From an uncultured Clostridia bacterium (GTDB lineage Bacteria > Bacillota > Clostridia > Oscillospirales > CAG-272), in NCBI GenBank assembly GCA_937884385.1, contig CALGCW010000156.1, positions 1 to 5,736 of the forward strand: a stretch of 5,736 nt of DNA, in the 5' to 3' direction. Within the stretch, counting starts at the first letter, position 1. Each line of letters starts with the position of its first letter. Of this stretch, positions 1 through 4,982 are shown piece by piece. Both the position numbers and the translations under genes were made by a program. The notes beneath the pieces were generated by a model, which was not told the origin of the DNA, made no database searches, and saw nothing but the letters and a program-made list of their open reading frames with translations.

Positions 1-299
1 CCGAAGAGTGGATCGATGGCGAGTGCTTTCTGCTTGAAGCATACGGTGACTCGATGGTGGATATCGGCATTGACAAGGGCGACCTCGTGCTCGTGAAGAA
101 GACCGAAACTGCCAATGACGGTGACGTTGTCGTAGCTCTCACCGAGGATGGCAACACCCTCAAGCGCCTCTTCTGGGAGAATGGCAAGCCGAGACTTCAC
201 GCGGAGAACAAGACCTACACAGGAAGAATGCTGAATTTCTATCCGCGTGAGTTAACGATACAAGGAATCGCCTTGAAGGTCATCAAGGACATACATTAA
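1..299 (+). CDS. LexA-family repressor / S24 peptidase, C-terminal part (5' truncated)
   Basis: The reading frame is open from base 3 at the window edge and ends at TAA 297-299, giving 98 visible residues. They match the C-terminal S24 self-cleavage domain of LexA/UmuD/phage repressors. The nucleophilic serine lies in the motif YGDSM (Ser codon 51-53), and the general-base lysine lies in NTLKRLF (Lys codon 162-164), so both members of the Ser-Lys dyad are present. Typical surroundings are also seen: GDLVLV, DGDVVVAL and the final strand ELTIQGIALKVI. Family members bind operators as dimers and cleave themselves when RecA filaments form. The N-terminal DNA-binding domain and cleavage site are outside the window, so LexA proper, a UmuD-like protein and a phage-type repressor cannot be told apart. 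The ATG at base 54 is inside the active-site motif and is not the true start. It heads a tight operon, with the next gene 12 nt downstream. Lysine codons are all AAG (8 of 8 by hand count). Confidence 0.88.
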   Translation, partial: EEWIDGECFLLEAYGDSMVDIGIDKGDLVLVKKTETANDGDVVVALTEDGNTLKRLFWENGKPRLHAENKTYTGRMLNFYPRELTIQGIALKVIKDIH

Positions 300-311
300 C
301 AGGAGGCTGAA

Positions 312-1040
312 ATGTACAGACCATATATCGTTTGCCATATGGTGACCTCGATCGATGGCAAGGTCACAGGCGAGTTCTTGAACCGCCCCGAGTGCGAGGC
401 GGCAACAGAGATCTACTATGAAATGAACAGGGAATACAAGGCGCAGGGCTCGGGTGGTTTCATCTGCGGACGCGTGACCATGGAAGGTAGCTTCACGGGT
501 GGTTGGTATCCTGATCTGTCAGAGTATAAGCCAGTCGAAAAATGCCTCGGACACTATATGAATTGCTGGTTCGATGATGTTGCTGATGCAAATTATTTCG
601 CGATTGCTTTTGACCCCAAGGGCAAGCTTGGTTGGAAGTCCAATATCATTGAAGATAGCGACCCCGGTTACGGTGGAGCGATGATCATCGAGGTGCTGAC
701 CGAGCAGGTGGATCCTCGCTATCTTGCATACCTCGAAGAGAAGGAGATCTCTTATTTCTTTGCGGGTGAGACCGAGATTGATGTGCCTCTTGCATTGAAG
801 ATCCTGCGCGACCATCTCTCTCCCGAGTTCTACGTTCTCGAGGGTGGCAGTATCATCAACGGACACTTCCTTCGTGCAGATTGCGTGGATGAAATATCTC
901 TCGTGCAAGCTCCCGTTACTGCGGATAAGGTTTCAAAATCTCTATTCATGGACGGTGACGTTTTTGATTTTGAACTCACCGAAGCCGAGCAGAAGAACGG
1001 CGCACTCGTGATGAGATACGTAAGACCGAGAGAAGAATAG
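312..1040 (+). CDS. RibD C-terminal / dihydrofolate reductase-like oxidoreductase
   Basis: This 242-residue cytosolic protein resembles the stand-alone RibD_C family, NAD(P)H-dependent reductases with a dihydrofolate-reductase fold related to the pyrimidine reductase of riboflavin synthesis. Visible family features are the N-terminal strand and loop with VTSIDGKVTG (residues 11-20), GFICGRVTMEG (49-59), a strand reading YFFAGE (148-153), and the nucleotide-binding EGGSIINGHFL stretch (177-187) followed by VDEISLV. The length suits a complete single-domain member. It lacks the RibD deaminase domain, and no other rib gene is visible, so a role in riboflavin synthesis is not supported. Many homologues are annotated only as dihydrofolate reductase family protein and the substrate is unknown. 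The start is set by AGGAGG at 301-306, five bases before the ATG. It lies between the repressor and the radical SAM gene and is probably co-transcribed. Its lysine codons are mostly AAG (10 of 12), like the repressor and unlike the next gene. Confidence 0.85.
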   Translation: MYRPYIVCHMVTSIDGKVTGEFLNRPECEAATEIYYEMNREYKAQGSGGFICGRVTMEGSFTGGWYPDLSEYKPVEKCLGHYMNCWFDDVADANYFAIAFDPKGKLGWKSNIIEDSDPGYGGAMIIEVLTEQVDPRYLAYLEEKEISYFFAGETEIDVPLALKILRDHLSPEFYVLEGGSIINGHFLRADCVDEISLVQAPVTADKVSKSLFMDGDVFDFELTEAEQKNGALVMRYVRPREE

Positions 1041-1041
1041 T

Positions 1042-1908
1042 ATGCACTGTATAGATGCAAAAACAATACTCTCCGCCAAAAACGGCATGAATATTTATCG
1101 CGGATGCACACACGGTTGCATCTACTGCGACAGCCGTTCGGATTGTTATCAAATGGATCATCCCTTTGAAGATATTGCCGTAAAGCAAAACGCCCCCGAA
1201 TTGTTGGAAGATGCTCTGCGGAGAAAGCGTAAGCCGTGTATGATCGGTACAGGCTCAATGTGCGATCCTTACATGCATTGTGAGGAAGGTCTCGGATATA
1301 CGCGAAGGTGTCTTGAGATCATCGACAAGTATAATTGCGGGGTAACGGTTATTACGAAATCGGATCGTATCCTTCGGGATATCGATTTGTTTGAGCAGAT
1401 CAATCGTCATTCCAAAGCTGTGATACAGATGACATTGACTACCTATGACGAAAAACTGTGCCGTATTATTGAACCAAACGTATGCAGCACCAAACGAAGA
1501 TACGAGGTGCTGAAAGAGTTTCAAAAGAGAGGAATCCCCACTGTAGTTTGGCTTTGTCCTATTCTGCCGTACATCAATGATACCGAAGATAATCTGCGTG
1601 GGATCCTTGATTATTGTTTTGGCGCGGGAGTTGTTGGAATTATCAATTTCGGTTTCGGAGTAACGCTTCGAAACGGTAACCGAGAGTATTTCTATCAAAA
1701 GCTTGACGAGCATTTCCCGGGCATGAAGGAGCGATATCAAAAACGCTTTGGAAATTCCTATGAATGTCCATCGGATAATGCAACCAAGCTGTGGGGGATA
1801 TTCAAAAGAGAATGTCAGACGCGAGGTGTGATGTATTCGCCCAATGATATTTTTTCTTATCTCAATGAATATCCAACAGCAAATGAGCAACTCAGTTTGT
1901 TTGATTAG
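1042..1908 (+). CDS. Radical SAM protein, spore photolyase-like (SplB/Rv2578c group)
   Basis: This is a complete 288-residue radical SAM protein. The [4Fe-4S]-binding motif CTHGCIYC places cysteines at residues 22, 26 and 29 in the canonical CX3CX2C spacing, just after the NIYRGC sequence typical of this group. GTGSMCDPY (69-77), VTVITKSDRILRDIDL (101-116) and RIIEPNV (141-147) are further hallmarks of the COG1533 family, often labelled DNA repair photolyase. True spore photoproduct lyase splits the thymine dimer spore photoproduct. Members of this wider group are mostly uncharacterised and their substrate is unknown, so DNA repair is only suggested, here by the neighbouring LexA-type gene. 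The protein is cysteine-rich beyond the motif (for example residues 35, 66, 74 and 80). It starts 1 nt after the preceding stop, with a weak purine-rich site (GAGAGAAG, about 1027-1035) inside the upstream gene, which suggests translational coupling. Lysine codons are mixed (9 AAA, 8 AAG), unlike the two genes before it. Confidence 0.9.
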   Translation: MHCIDAKTILSAKNGMNIYRGCTHGCIYCDSRSDCYQMDHPFEDIAVKQNAPELLEDALRRKRKPCMIGTGSMCDPYMHCEEGLGYTRRCLEIIDKYNCGVTVITKSDRILRDIDLFEQINRHSKAVIQMTLTTYDEKLCRIIEPNVCSTKRRYEVLKEFQKRGIPTVVWLCPILPYINDTEDNLRGILDYCFGAGVVGIINFGFGVTLRNGNREYFYQKLDEHFPGMKERYQKRFGNSYECPSDNATKLWGIFKRECQTRGVMYSPNDIFSYLNEYPTANEQLSLFD

Positions 1909-1920
1909 TGTATGATAAAA

Positions 1921-1926
1921 AAGAGG
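1921..1926 (+). promoter_or_regulatory. Ribosome binding site deciding the zinc-ribbon start
   Basis: AAGAGG lies eight bases before the ATG at 1935. A GTG at 1908 in the same frame, overlapping the last base of the radical SAM stop codon, would add nine residues but would place this site inside the coding region and has no clear site of its own. The ATG at 1935 is therefore preferred. Confidence 0.55.
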
Positions 1927-1934
1927 TAGTGCCT

Positions 1935-2177
1935 ATGGAGAAAACTATAAAACGAATTCCCATCGCTCGCTGTCCCGTTCCCGATTGCGGAAGAACGTTG
2001 ATGTACAGCGGCGATCCTAAAGATAAGCATACCGTCATGCTGAGTATAGCCAGTGATGGATACCAGGGCAAGACCATGATGTGTCCCAAGTGCAAGACGG
2101 TGCTGAAGGTTATTGAAAAGCCCAAAGTTGCGGCAGGGTATATCTCTCTGCCGATCATCAGCTGTATCGAATGCTGA
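1935..2177 (+). CDS. Small zinc-ribbon protein, function unknown
   Basis: This is an 80-residue protein I do not recognise as a named family. It has a CPVPDC pair (Cys13, Cys18) and a CPKC pair (Cys50, Cys53), spaced as in a zinc ribbon, with about 30 residues between them that contain short hydrophobic strands (VMLSIA). The protein ends exactly on a third pair, CIEC (Cys77, Cys80), right before the stop. By analogy with other zinc ribbons it may bind nucleic acid or protein, but this is inference. There is no signal peptide or membrane segment. It sits 26 nt downstream of the radical SAM gene and is the last gene before a strong terminator, so it is probably the final cistron of the repressor operon. 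An alternative GTG start at 1908 would give 89 residues. Confidence 0.68.
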   Translation: MEKTIKRIPIARCPVPDCGRTLMYSGDPKDKHTVMLSIASDGYQGKTMMCPKCKTVLKVIEKPKVAAGYISLPIISCIEC

Positions 2178-2235
2178 TAAATTACAATTGATAGTGAAGC
2201 TATCCTCCCGGCTGTGAATTCGGGAATCAAGGGTC

Positions 2236-2290
2236 AAGCATCAGAGCAAATGAGCGGAGCTGGTCTCCGCCTTGTTCTGATGCTTTTTTT
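2236..2290 (+). terminator. Strong bipartite hairpin terminator
   Basis: A 14-position outer stem pairs 2236-2249 (AAGCATCAGAGCAA) with 2272-2285 (TTGTTCTGATGCTT), with a single G-T wobble. Nested inside it is a perfect 6-bp stem, GCGGAG 2254-2259 with CTCCGC 2265-2270, closed by a 5-base loop. A run of seven T follows at 2284-2290. There is no matching T run on the opposite strand, so it should act only on + strand transcripts. It ends the repressor-to-zinc-ribbon operon and insulates the excisionase-like gene. Confidence 0.85.
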
Positions 2291-2307
2291 CGTTACATAA
2301 AAACTAT

Positions 2308-2314
2308 GAAAGGA
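2308..2314 (+). promoter_or_regulatory. Ribosome binding site deciding the excisionase start
   Basis: GAAAGGA followed by TGGT resembles AAGGAGGT and lies 12 bases before the ATG at 2327. The upstream in-frame ATG at 2306 would put this site inside the coding region, and only A/T-rich sequence precedes it, so 2327 is preferred. The spacing is slightly long. Confidence 0.45.
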
Positions 2315-2326
2315 TGGTACTTCGAA

Positions 2327-2542
2327 ATGTTAGAATCCATTATTAAGAACTACGATGAGCTTCCGTTGTTCCTCAATGCCAAAAATCTTTCCAAGGTCTT
2401 GGGCTTGTCCGAATCCAGCGTTTACGAGCTGATGCACGAGAAGGATTTTCCTTCGCTTTGTATCGGGAGCAGGCTGGTCGTTCCCAAAGAGCATTTCAAA
2501 AAATGGGTGGACGAGCAAATTGAGAAGAAAAATCGGAAATGA
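2327..2542 (+). CDS. Excisionase-family winged helix-turn-helix DNA-binding protein
   Basis: This 71-residue protein resembles the Xis / HTH_17 class. A short N-terminal segment leads to FLNAKNLSKVLGLSESSVYE (helix-turn-helix, about residues 15-34), then the wing IGSRLVVPKEHFKKWVDEQ, whose R-x-x-x-P-K-x-x-F-x-x-W pattern is characteristic. Such proteins bend DNA at att sites and steer integrases toward excision, and some also act as local regulators. Here it is first in a block with a relaxase and a tyrosine integrase, which supports an excisionase role. In many elements xis sits next to int; here two mobilization genes separate them. An alternative start at ATG 2306 adds seven residues (MKGWYFE). 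A purely regulatory role cannot be excluded. Confidence 0.82.
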   Translation: MLESIIKNYDELPLFLNAKNLSKVLGLSESSVYELMHEKDFPSLCIGSRLVVPKEHFKKWVDEQIEKKNRK

Positions 2543-2570
2543 TGAGTTTTCGATTAGAAAGCAGGATAAA

Positions 2571-2612
2571 GCCGCTTGGCTCGCGGCATACAACAGCGCC
2601 CGGCAACGCCGG
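2571..2612 (+). repeat. Pair of inverted repeats in the candidate oriT
   Basis: The first repeat pairs GCCGC (2571-2575) with GCGGC (2583-2587) over a 7-base loop. The second pairs CCGGC (2600-2604) with GCCGG (2608-2612) over a 3-base loop (AAC). Both stems are perfect and entirely G/C. They lie 13 bases apart, in the arrangement often used as relaxase or accessory-protein recognition sites next to nic. Confidence 0.6.
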
Positions 2613-2617
2613 TCGCA

Positions 2618-2657
2618 AGAGATTTCGGGGGTGTTTGGGGCGATTTCGAGAGATTTC
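2618..2657 (+). repeat. Direct repeat AGAGATTTC flanking a G-rich stretch
   Basis: AGAGATTTC occurs at 2618-2626 and 2649-2657, 31 bases apart (start to start). A partial copy GCGATTTC precedes the second. Between them lies G-rich GGGGGTGTTTGGGG (2627-2640). These could be binding sites for the RHH protein, but they could also be chance. Confidence 0.4.
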
Positions 2658-2690
2658 AAAATTTCCCCAGTCTCCTTTGCGCTTAGCTCT

Positions 2691-2730
2691 TTCAAAATCG
2701 CGTGTTACGCAGTTTTGAAGCACTTTTTTT
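2691..2730 (+). terminator. Terminator-like hairpin upstream of the mobilization genes
   Basis: The stem pairs 2691-2703 (TTCAAAATCGCGT) with 2707-2719 (ACGCAGTTTTGAA) around a 3-base loop, with one wobble and one C-A mismatch. Seven T follow at 2724-2730 after a 4-base gap. It would end transcripts from the excisionase-like gene or attenuate readthrough into the RHH and relaxase genes, whose first start codon is only 29 bases further on. The four-base gap before the T run makes it weaker than the hairpin at 2236-2290. Confidence 0.6.
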
Positions 2731-2759
2731 GAATTTGAAACACAGAAAGGAAAAAGAAA

Positions 2760-3173
2760 ATGGCTGAAAAATATTCAGAAAAGATGCCAACGAGAGGCAT
2801 CAGAATGCCCGATGAACAATGGAAAATGTGCCAGGAAATGTCCGAAGAGCTTGGGTATCGTTACCCAAGTGATTTCATTCGTGACGCCATTGATTTTTAC
2901 GTTGAATGGAAGAAGTCTGATAGCGCGGAAAAGTTTTTAACGCCAGCACTTGAATCGGTCGTGAGGGGAATTGTTAAAGACAGTGAGGACAGAAATGCTC
3001 GCTTACTTTTCAAAATGGCGGTGGATATAAATCTCATTACTCGAATCATTTATTCTGATTTTAATTACTCTGAAGCCGATCTCAGAAGGCTCAGACAAGA
3101 GTCTGTTCGCATCGTAAGTGACACCAATGGTACGATCCATCTCGGTGAGAATACGGCAGCATGGCACGACTGA
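2760..3173 (+). CDS. Ribbon-helix-helix relaxosome accessory protein (MobC-like role)
   Basis: This 137-residue protein has an N-terminal ribbon-helix-helix fold: a basic strand TRGIRMPDEQW (about residues 11-21), a first helix to about residue 32, then YPSDFIRDAIDFYVEW (35-50) as the second helix. RHH proteins dimerise and insert the strand into the major groove. In mobilization modules they bind oriT and recruit the relaxase. The rest of the protein is largely helical, with no recognised domain. Its position immediately upstream of the relaxase, overlapping it by 13 nt, supports an accessory or autoregulatory role. The start is set by AAAGG at 2746-2750, nine bases before the ATG. It is not a clear sequence match to classical MobC, so the name is by role only. 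Confidence 0.75.
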   Translation: MAEKYSEKMPTRGIRMPDEQWKMCQEMSEELGYRYPSDFIRDAIDFYVEWKKSDSAEKFLTPALESVVRGIVKDSEDRNARLLFKMAVDINLITRIIYSDFNYSEADLRRLRQESVRIVSDTNGTIHLGENTAAWHD

Positions 3174-4885
3174 TATTCAAAGCTCCGTACTATCAGCCTC
3201 GTTCAAAAGTTCCATCGGGGAGCACTCGCGGTGGTTACGCTAATTATATTGCCACTCGCGAGGGTGTGGAGATACTACCTCGCGGTGGTATGGTGGGATA
3301 TATCGGAGAGCGTCGTGGCTCAAACGGTCTGTTTTCTGACGATGGTGATCCCGTTATTCTCTCGCAGATCACGAAGGAAATGGACGAGCATGAGGGAAAT
3401 ATCTGGGGCTTGATATTCTCTTTGACGCGAGAAGATGCCGAAAGACTTGGCTACAATCAGGCAAGCCAATGGGTATCTCTTCTGCGTTCTCATCGCAACG
3501 ATATCGCTCGTGAGATGCATATTGCTCCAAAAAATCTTCGATGGTATGCGGCGTATCATAATGAAGAAGGTCACCCTCACGTGCATATGCTTGTATGGTC
3601 TACCGATCCGCATGAGCCGTATCTTTCGACCGTTGGTATTCATAACATCAAACAGACCTTCGCTGCCGATATCTTTCGCCAGGATAACATCTCGAATTAC
3701 AAGAAGCAGACCCAGGCTCGTGACGAATTGAAAGCACAGTTCCGCATCCGAATTGCTGAGATCAACAAGGAGATTCAAAGCGGTGCTTTCTCTGTTTCGG
3801 CAGATCTCGTCTACAAGCTCGAAGAGCTTTCGGTCGCACTTGATAATCATAAAGGCAAAAAAGTTTACGGTTATCTCTCAAAGAAAAACAAGGATCTGGT
3901 GGATGAAATCGTGAAAATGGTTGCGGATGACGAGAACATTTCTGAGCTCTATGACCTTTGGTACAAGCTTCAATGTGAAAACTATCGTAACTATACCGAT
4001 CAAATGCCAAAAAAGATACCGCTGGAAACAAATAAAGAATTCAAATCTTTGCGGAACTTTGTGGTGAAGTCTGCGTCCGAAATGCTCACGGATATTCCCG
4101 AGCCGAGTGAGTTTGACGATGATTATATCTGGCACAGAAAGTACGGTGACAACGAAACTGTTCTGCGGTTCAAGGCAGAGGACGGTAACGCTCACGCGCA
4201 GTATCTCTATGCCCGTAGACTTCTTGAAGATGATGATTCCGAAGAGGCCGAGCACTGGCTGAAGCAGTCGGCAGCAAAGGGAAATCATCTTGCTATGTAT
4301 ATGCTTTATAAATGCTATCGTGACGGCAAGATAGAGGATCGTGAGGGTGAGAAAATGAGATATCTGCTCATGGCTGTGAACAAGGAATATGGCTTTGCCG
4401 AGTATGAATACTCAAAGATCCTTGCGAAGACGAAGTCGGTAATGGCACTTGAATATATGCGTCAAGCCTCGCGACATGGCTGTCCTATGGCTGAATATGC
4501 CATCGGAAAATACTTCCTTGAGCGAGGTGGGACAGAAGACGCACTCCCATATTTAGAGAGTGCTGCGAGCAAATATTCGTGGGCGAGGTTCTATCTTGGA
4601 CTCCTATATTTCTATAAGCTTGATGATAAGGAGAAAGGCATGGAGTATCTTCGCATGGCTGCAGAACAGAACTTCGATCCAGCCAGATCTGCTATCAGGA
4701 ATATCAATAACGGCTACAACGCAAAGATCGTAACAGGTGTCTTCAATCTTTTCTATTACGCCAGTCGTATTATTGACGAGGATTCCGAAGATATGTATCC
4801 GCATCCAGCCTTCGCTGATGTGGATATTCGGGCAAAGAAGGAAGACAGAGCAAAGCGTATGGGCATTACGATGAGCGGTATGTAA
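3161..4885 (+). CDS. MOBP-like relaxase with C-terminal Sel1-like repeats
   Basis: This is a 574-residue relaxase. The N-terminal domain (about residues 1-180) carries the histidine motif HNEEGHPHVHM, with His133, 138, 140 and 142 as candidate metal ligands, matching the HxH-type motif of MOBP relaxases. The likely DNA-linking tyrosine is in GGYANYIATREG (Tyr26 or Tyr29). Relaxases of this class nick oriT and stay covalently bound to the 5' end during transfer. Residues 181-330 have no recognised domain. Residues 341-510 contain about five Sel1-like/TPR-type helical repeats: GNAHAQYLYARRLL, then ALEYMRQASRHG, MAEYAIGKYFLERG, and ARFYLGLLYF followed by GMEYLRMAAEQ. These are normally protein-binding surfaces. 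There is no helicase or primase domain. It starts inside the RHH gene with only a weak upstream site (GGTGAGA, 3144-3150), suggesting translational coupling. It resembles the relaxases I know as the MobP2/MobP3 group, but the exact subfamily is unconfirmed. Confidence 0.86.
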   Translation: MARLIFKAPYYQPRSKVPSGSTRGGYANYIATREGVEILPRGGMVGYIGERRGSNGLFSDDGDPVILSQITKEMDEHEGNIWGLIFSLTREDAERLGYNQASQWVSLLRSHRNDIAREMHIAPKNLRWYAAYHNEEGHPHVHMLVWSTDPHEPYLSTVGIHNIKQTFAADIFRQDNISNYKKQTQARDELKAQFRIRIAEINKEIQSGAFSVSADLVYKLEELSVALDNHKGKKVYGYLSKKNKDLVDEIVKMVADDENISELYDLWYKLQCENYRNYTDQMPKKIPLETNKEFKSLRNFVVKSASEMLTDIPEPSEFDDDYIWHRKYGDNETVLRFKAEDGNAHAQYLYARRLLEDDDSEEAEHWLKQSAAKGNHLAMYMLYKCYRDGKIEDREGEKMRYLLMAVNKEYGFAEYEYSKILAKTKSVMALEYMRQASRHGCPMAEYAIGKYFLERGGTEDALPYLESAASKYSWARFYLGLLYFYKLDDKEKGMEYLRMAAEQNFDPARSAIRNINNGYNAKIVTGVFNLFYYASRIIDEDSEDMYPHPAFADVDIRAKKEDRAKRMGITMSGM

Positions 4886-4967
4886 TTGATAACAAATTGA
4901 TAAATCTTCTGCTTTGGTCTGGATTTGTCGGATTCTTTGTGATATTGTTTGTCTTGAAAAAACAGAG

Positions 4968-4974
4968 AAAGGAG
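4968..4974 (+). promoter_or_regulatory. Ribosome binding site of the integrase
   Basis: AAAGGAG lies eight bases before the ATG at 4983, an almost ideal site. It fixes the integrase start and argues that the overlapping open frame beginning at TTG 4897 is not the main product here. Confidence 0.75.
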
Positions 4975-4982
4975 AGTGCTAT

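Larger units (their letters stand above)
2178..2326 (+). other. Intergenic region between the two gene blocks
   Basis: Apart from the terminator, this 149-base gap holds two short hairpins: GATAG/CTATC at 2190-2204 and CCCG/CGGG at 2207-2224. A possible weak promoter for the excisionase-like gene is TTGTTC (2272-2277), 16 bases, TACATA (2294-2299), but it overlaps the terminator arm and is not convincing. If the left operon is chromosomal, the left end of the mobile element could lie here, but no att repeat can be identified without the right end. Confidence 0.35.
2543..2759 (+). other. Non-coding region, candidate oriT / mobilization control region
   Basis: This 217-base gap lies directly upstream of the RHH accessory gene and the relaxase, the usual place for an origin of transfer. 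It contains two inverted repeats (2571-2612), a G-rich stretch with a 9-base direct repeat (2618-2657), a repeated TTTCAAAAT (2654-2662 and 2690-2698) and a terminator-like hairpin (2691-2730). An in-frame open stretch with a TTG start (2520-2732) crosses it but looks like chance. I do not recognise a known nic consensus, so the oriT assignment rests on position and structure alone. Confidence 0.35.

Noticed and set aside
830..1890. Minus-strand open frames opposite the RibD-like and radical SAM genes
   Set aside because: The + strand frames carry conserved motifs and proper spacing; the antisense frames do not.
1892..2237. Minus-strand open frames opposite the zinc-ribbon gene
   Set aside because: They mirror a supported + strand gene with a good ribosome binding site and show no recognisable domain.
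2272..2299. Promoter-like TTGTTC, 16 bases, TACATA before the excisionase-like gene
   Set aside because: It overlaps the terminator arm and T run and the -10 match is poor; it is kept only as a weak possibility in the region note.
2520..2732. 70-codon open frame with a TTG start across the xis-RHH gap
   Set aside because: It has no ribosome binding site, overlaps the excisionase-like gene, runs through inverted repeats and a terminator hairpin, and its translation resembles no known fold.
3225..3289. Direct repeat CTCGCGGTGGT at 3225-3235 and 3279-3289
   Set aside because: Both copies lie inside the relaxase and encode Arg-Gly-Gly in the same frame, so coding constraint explains them better than a DNA-level function.
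3320..3850. Long minus-strand open frame (176 codons) opposite the relaxase
   Set aside because: It lies fully within the relaxase catalytic region, whose motifs are clear on the + strand; the translation has no domain-like features.
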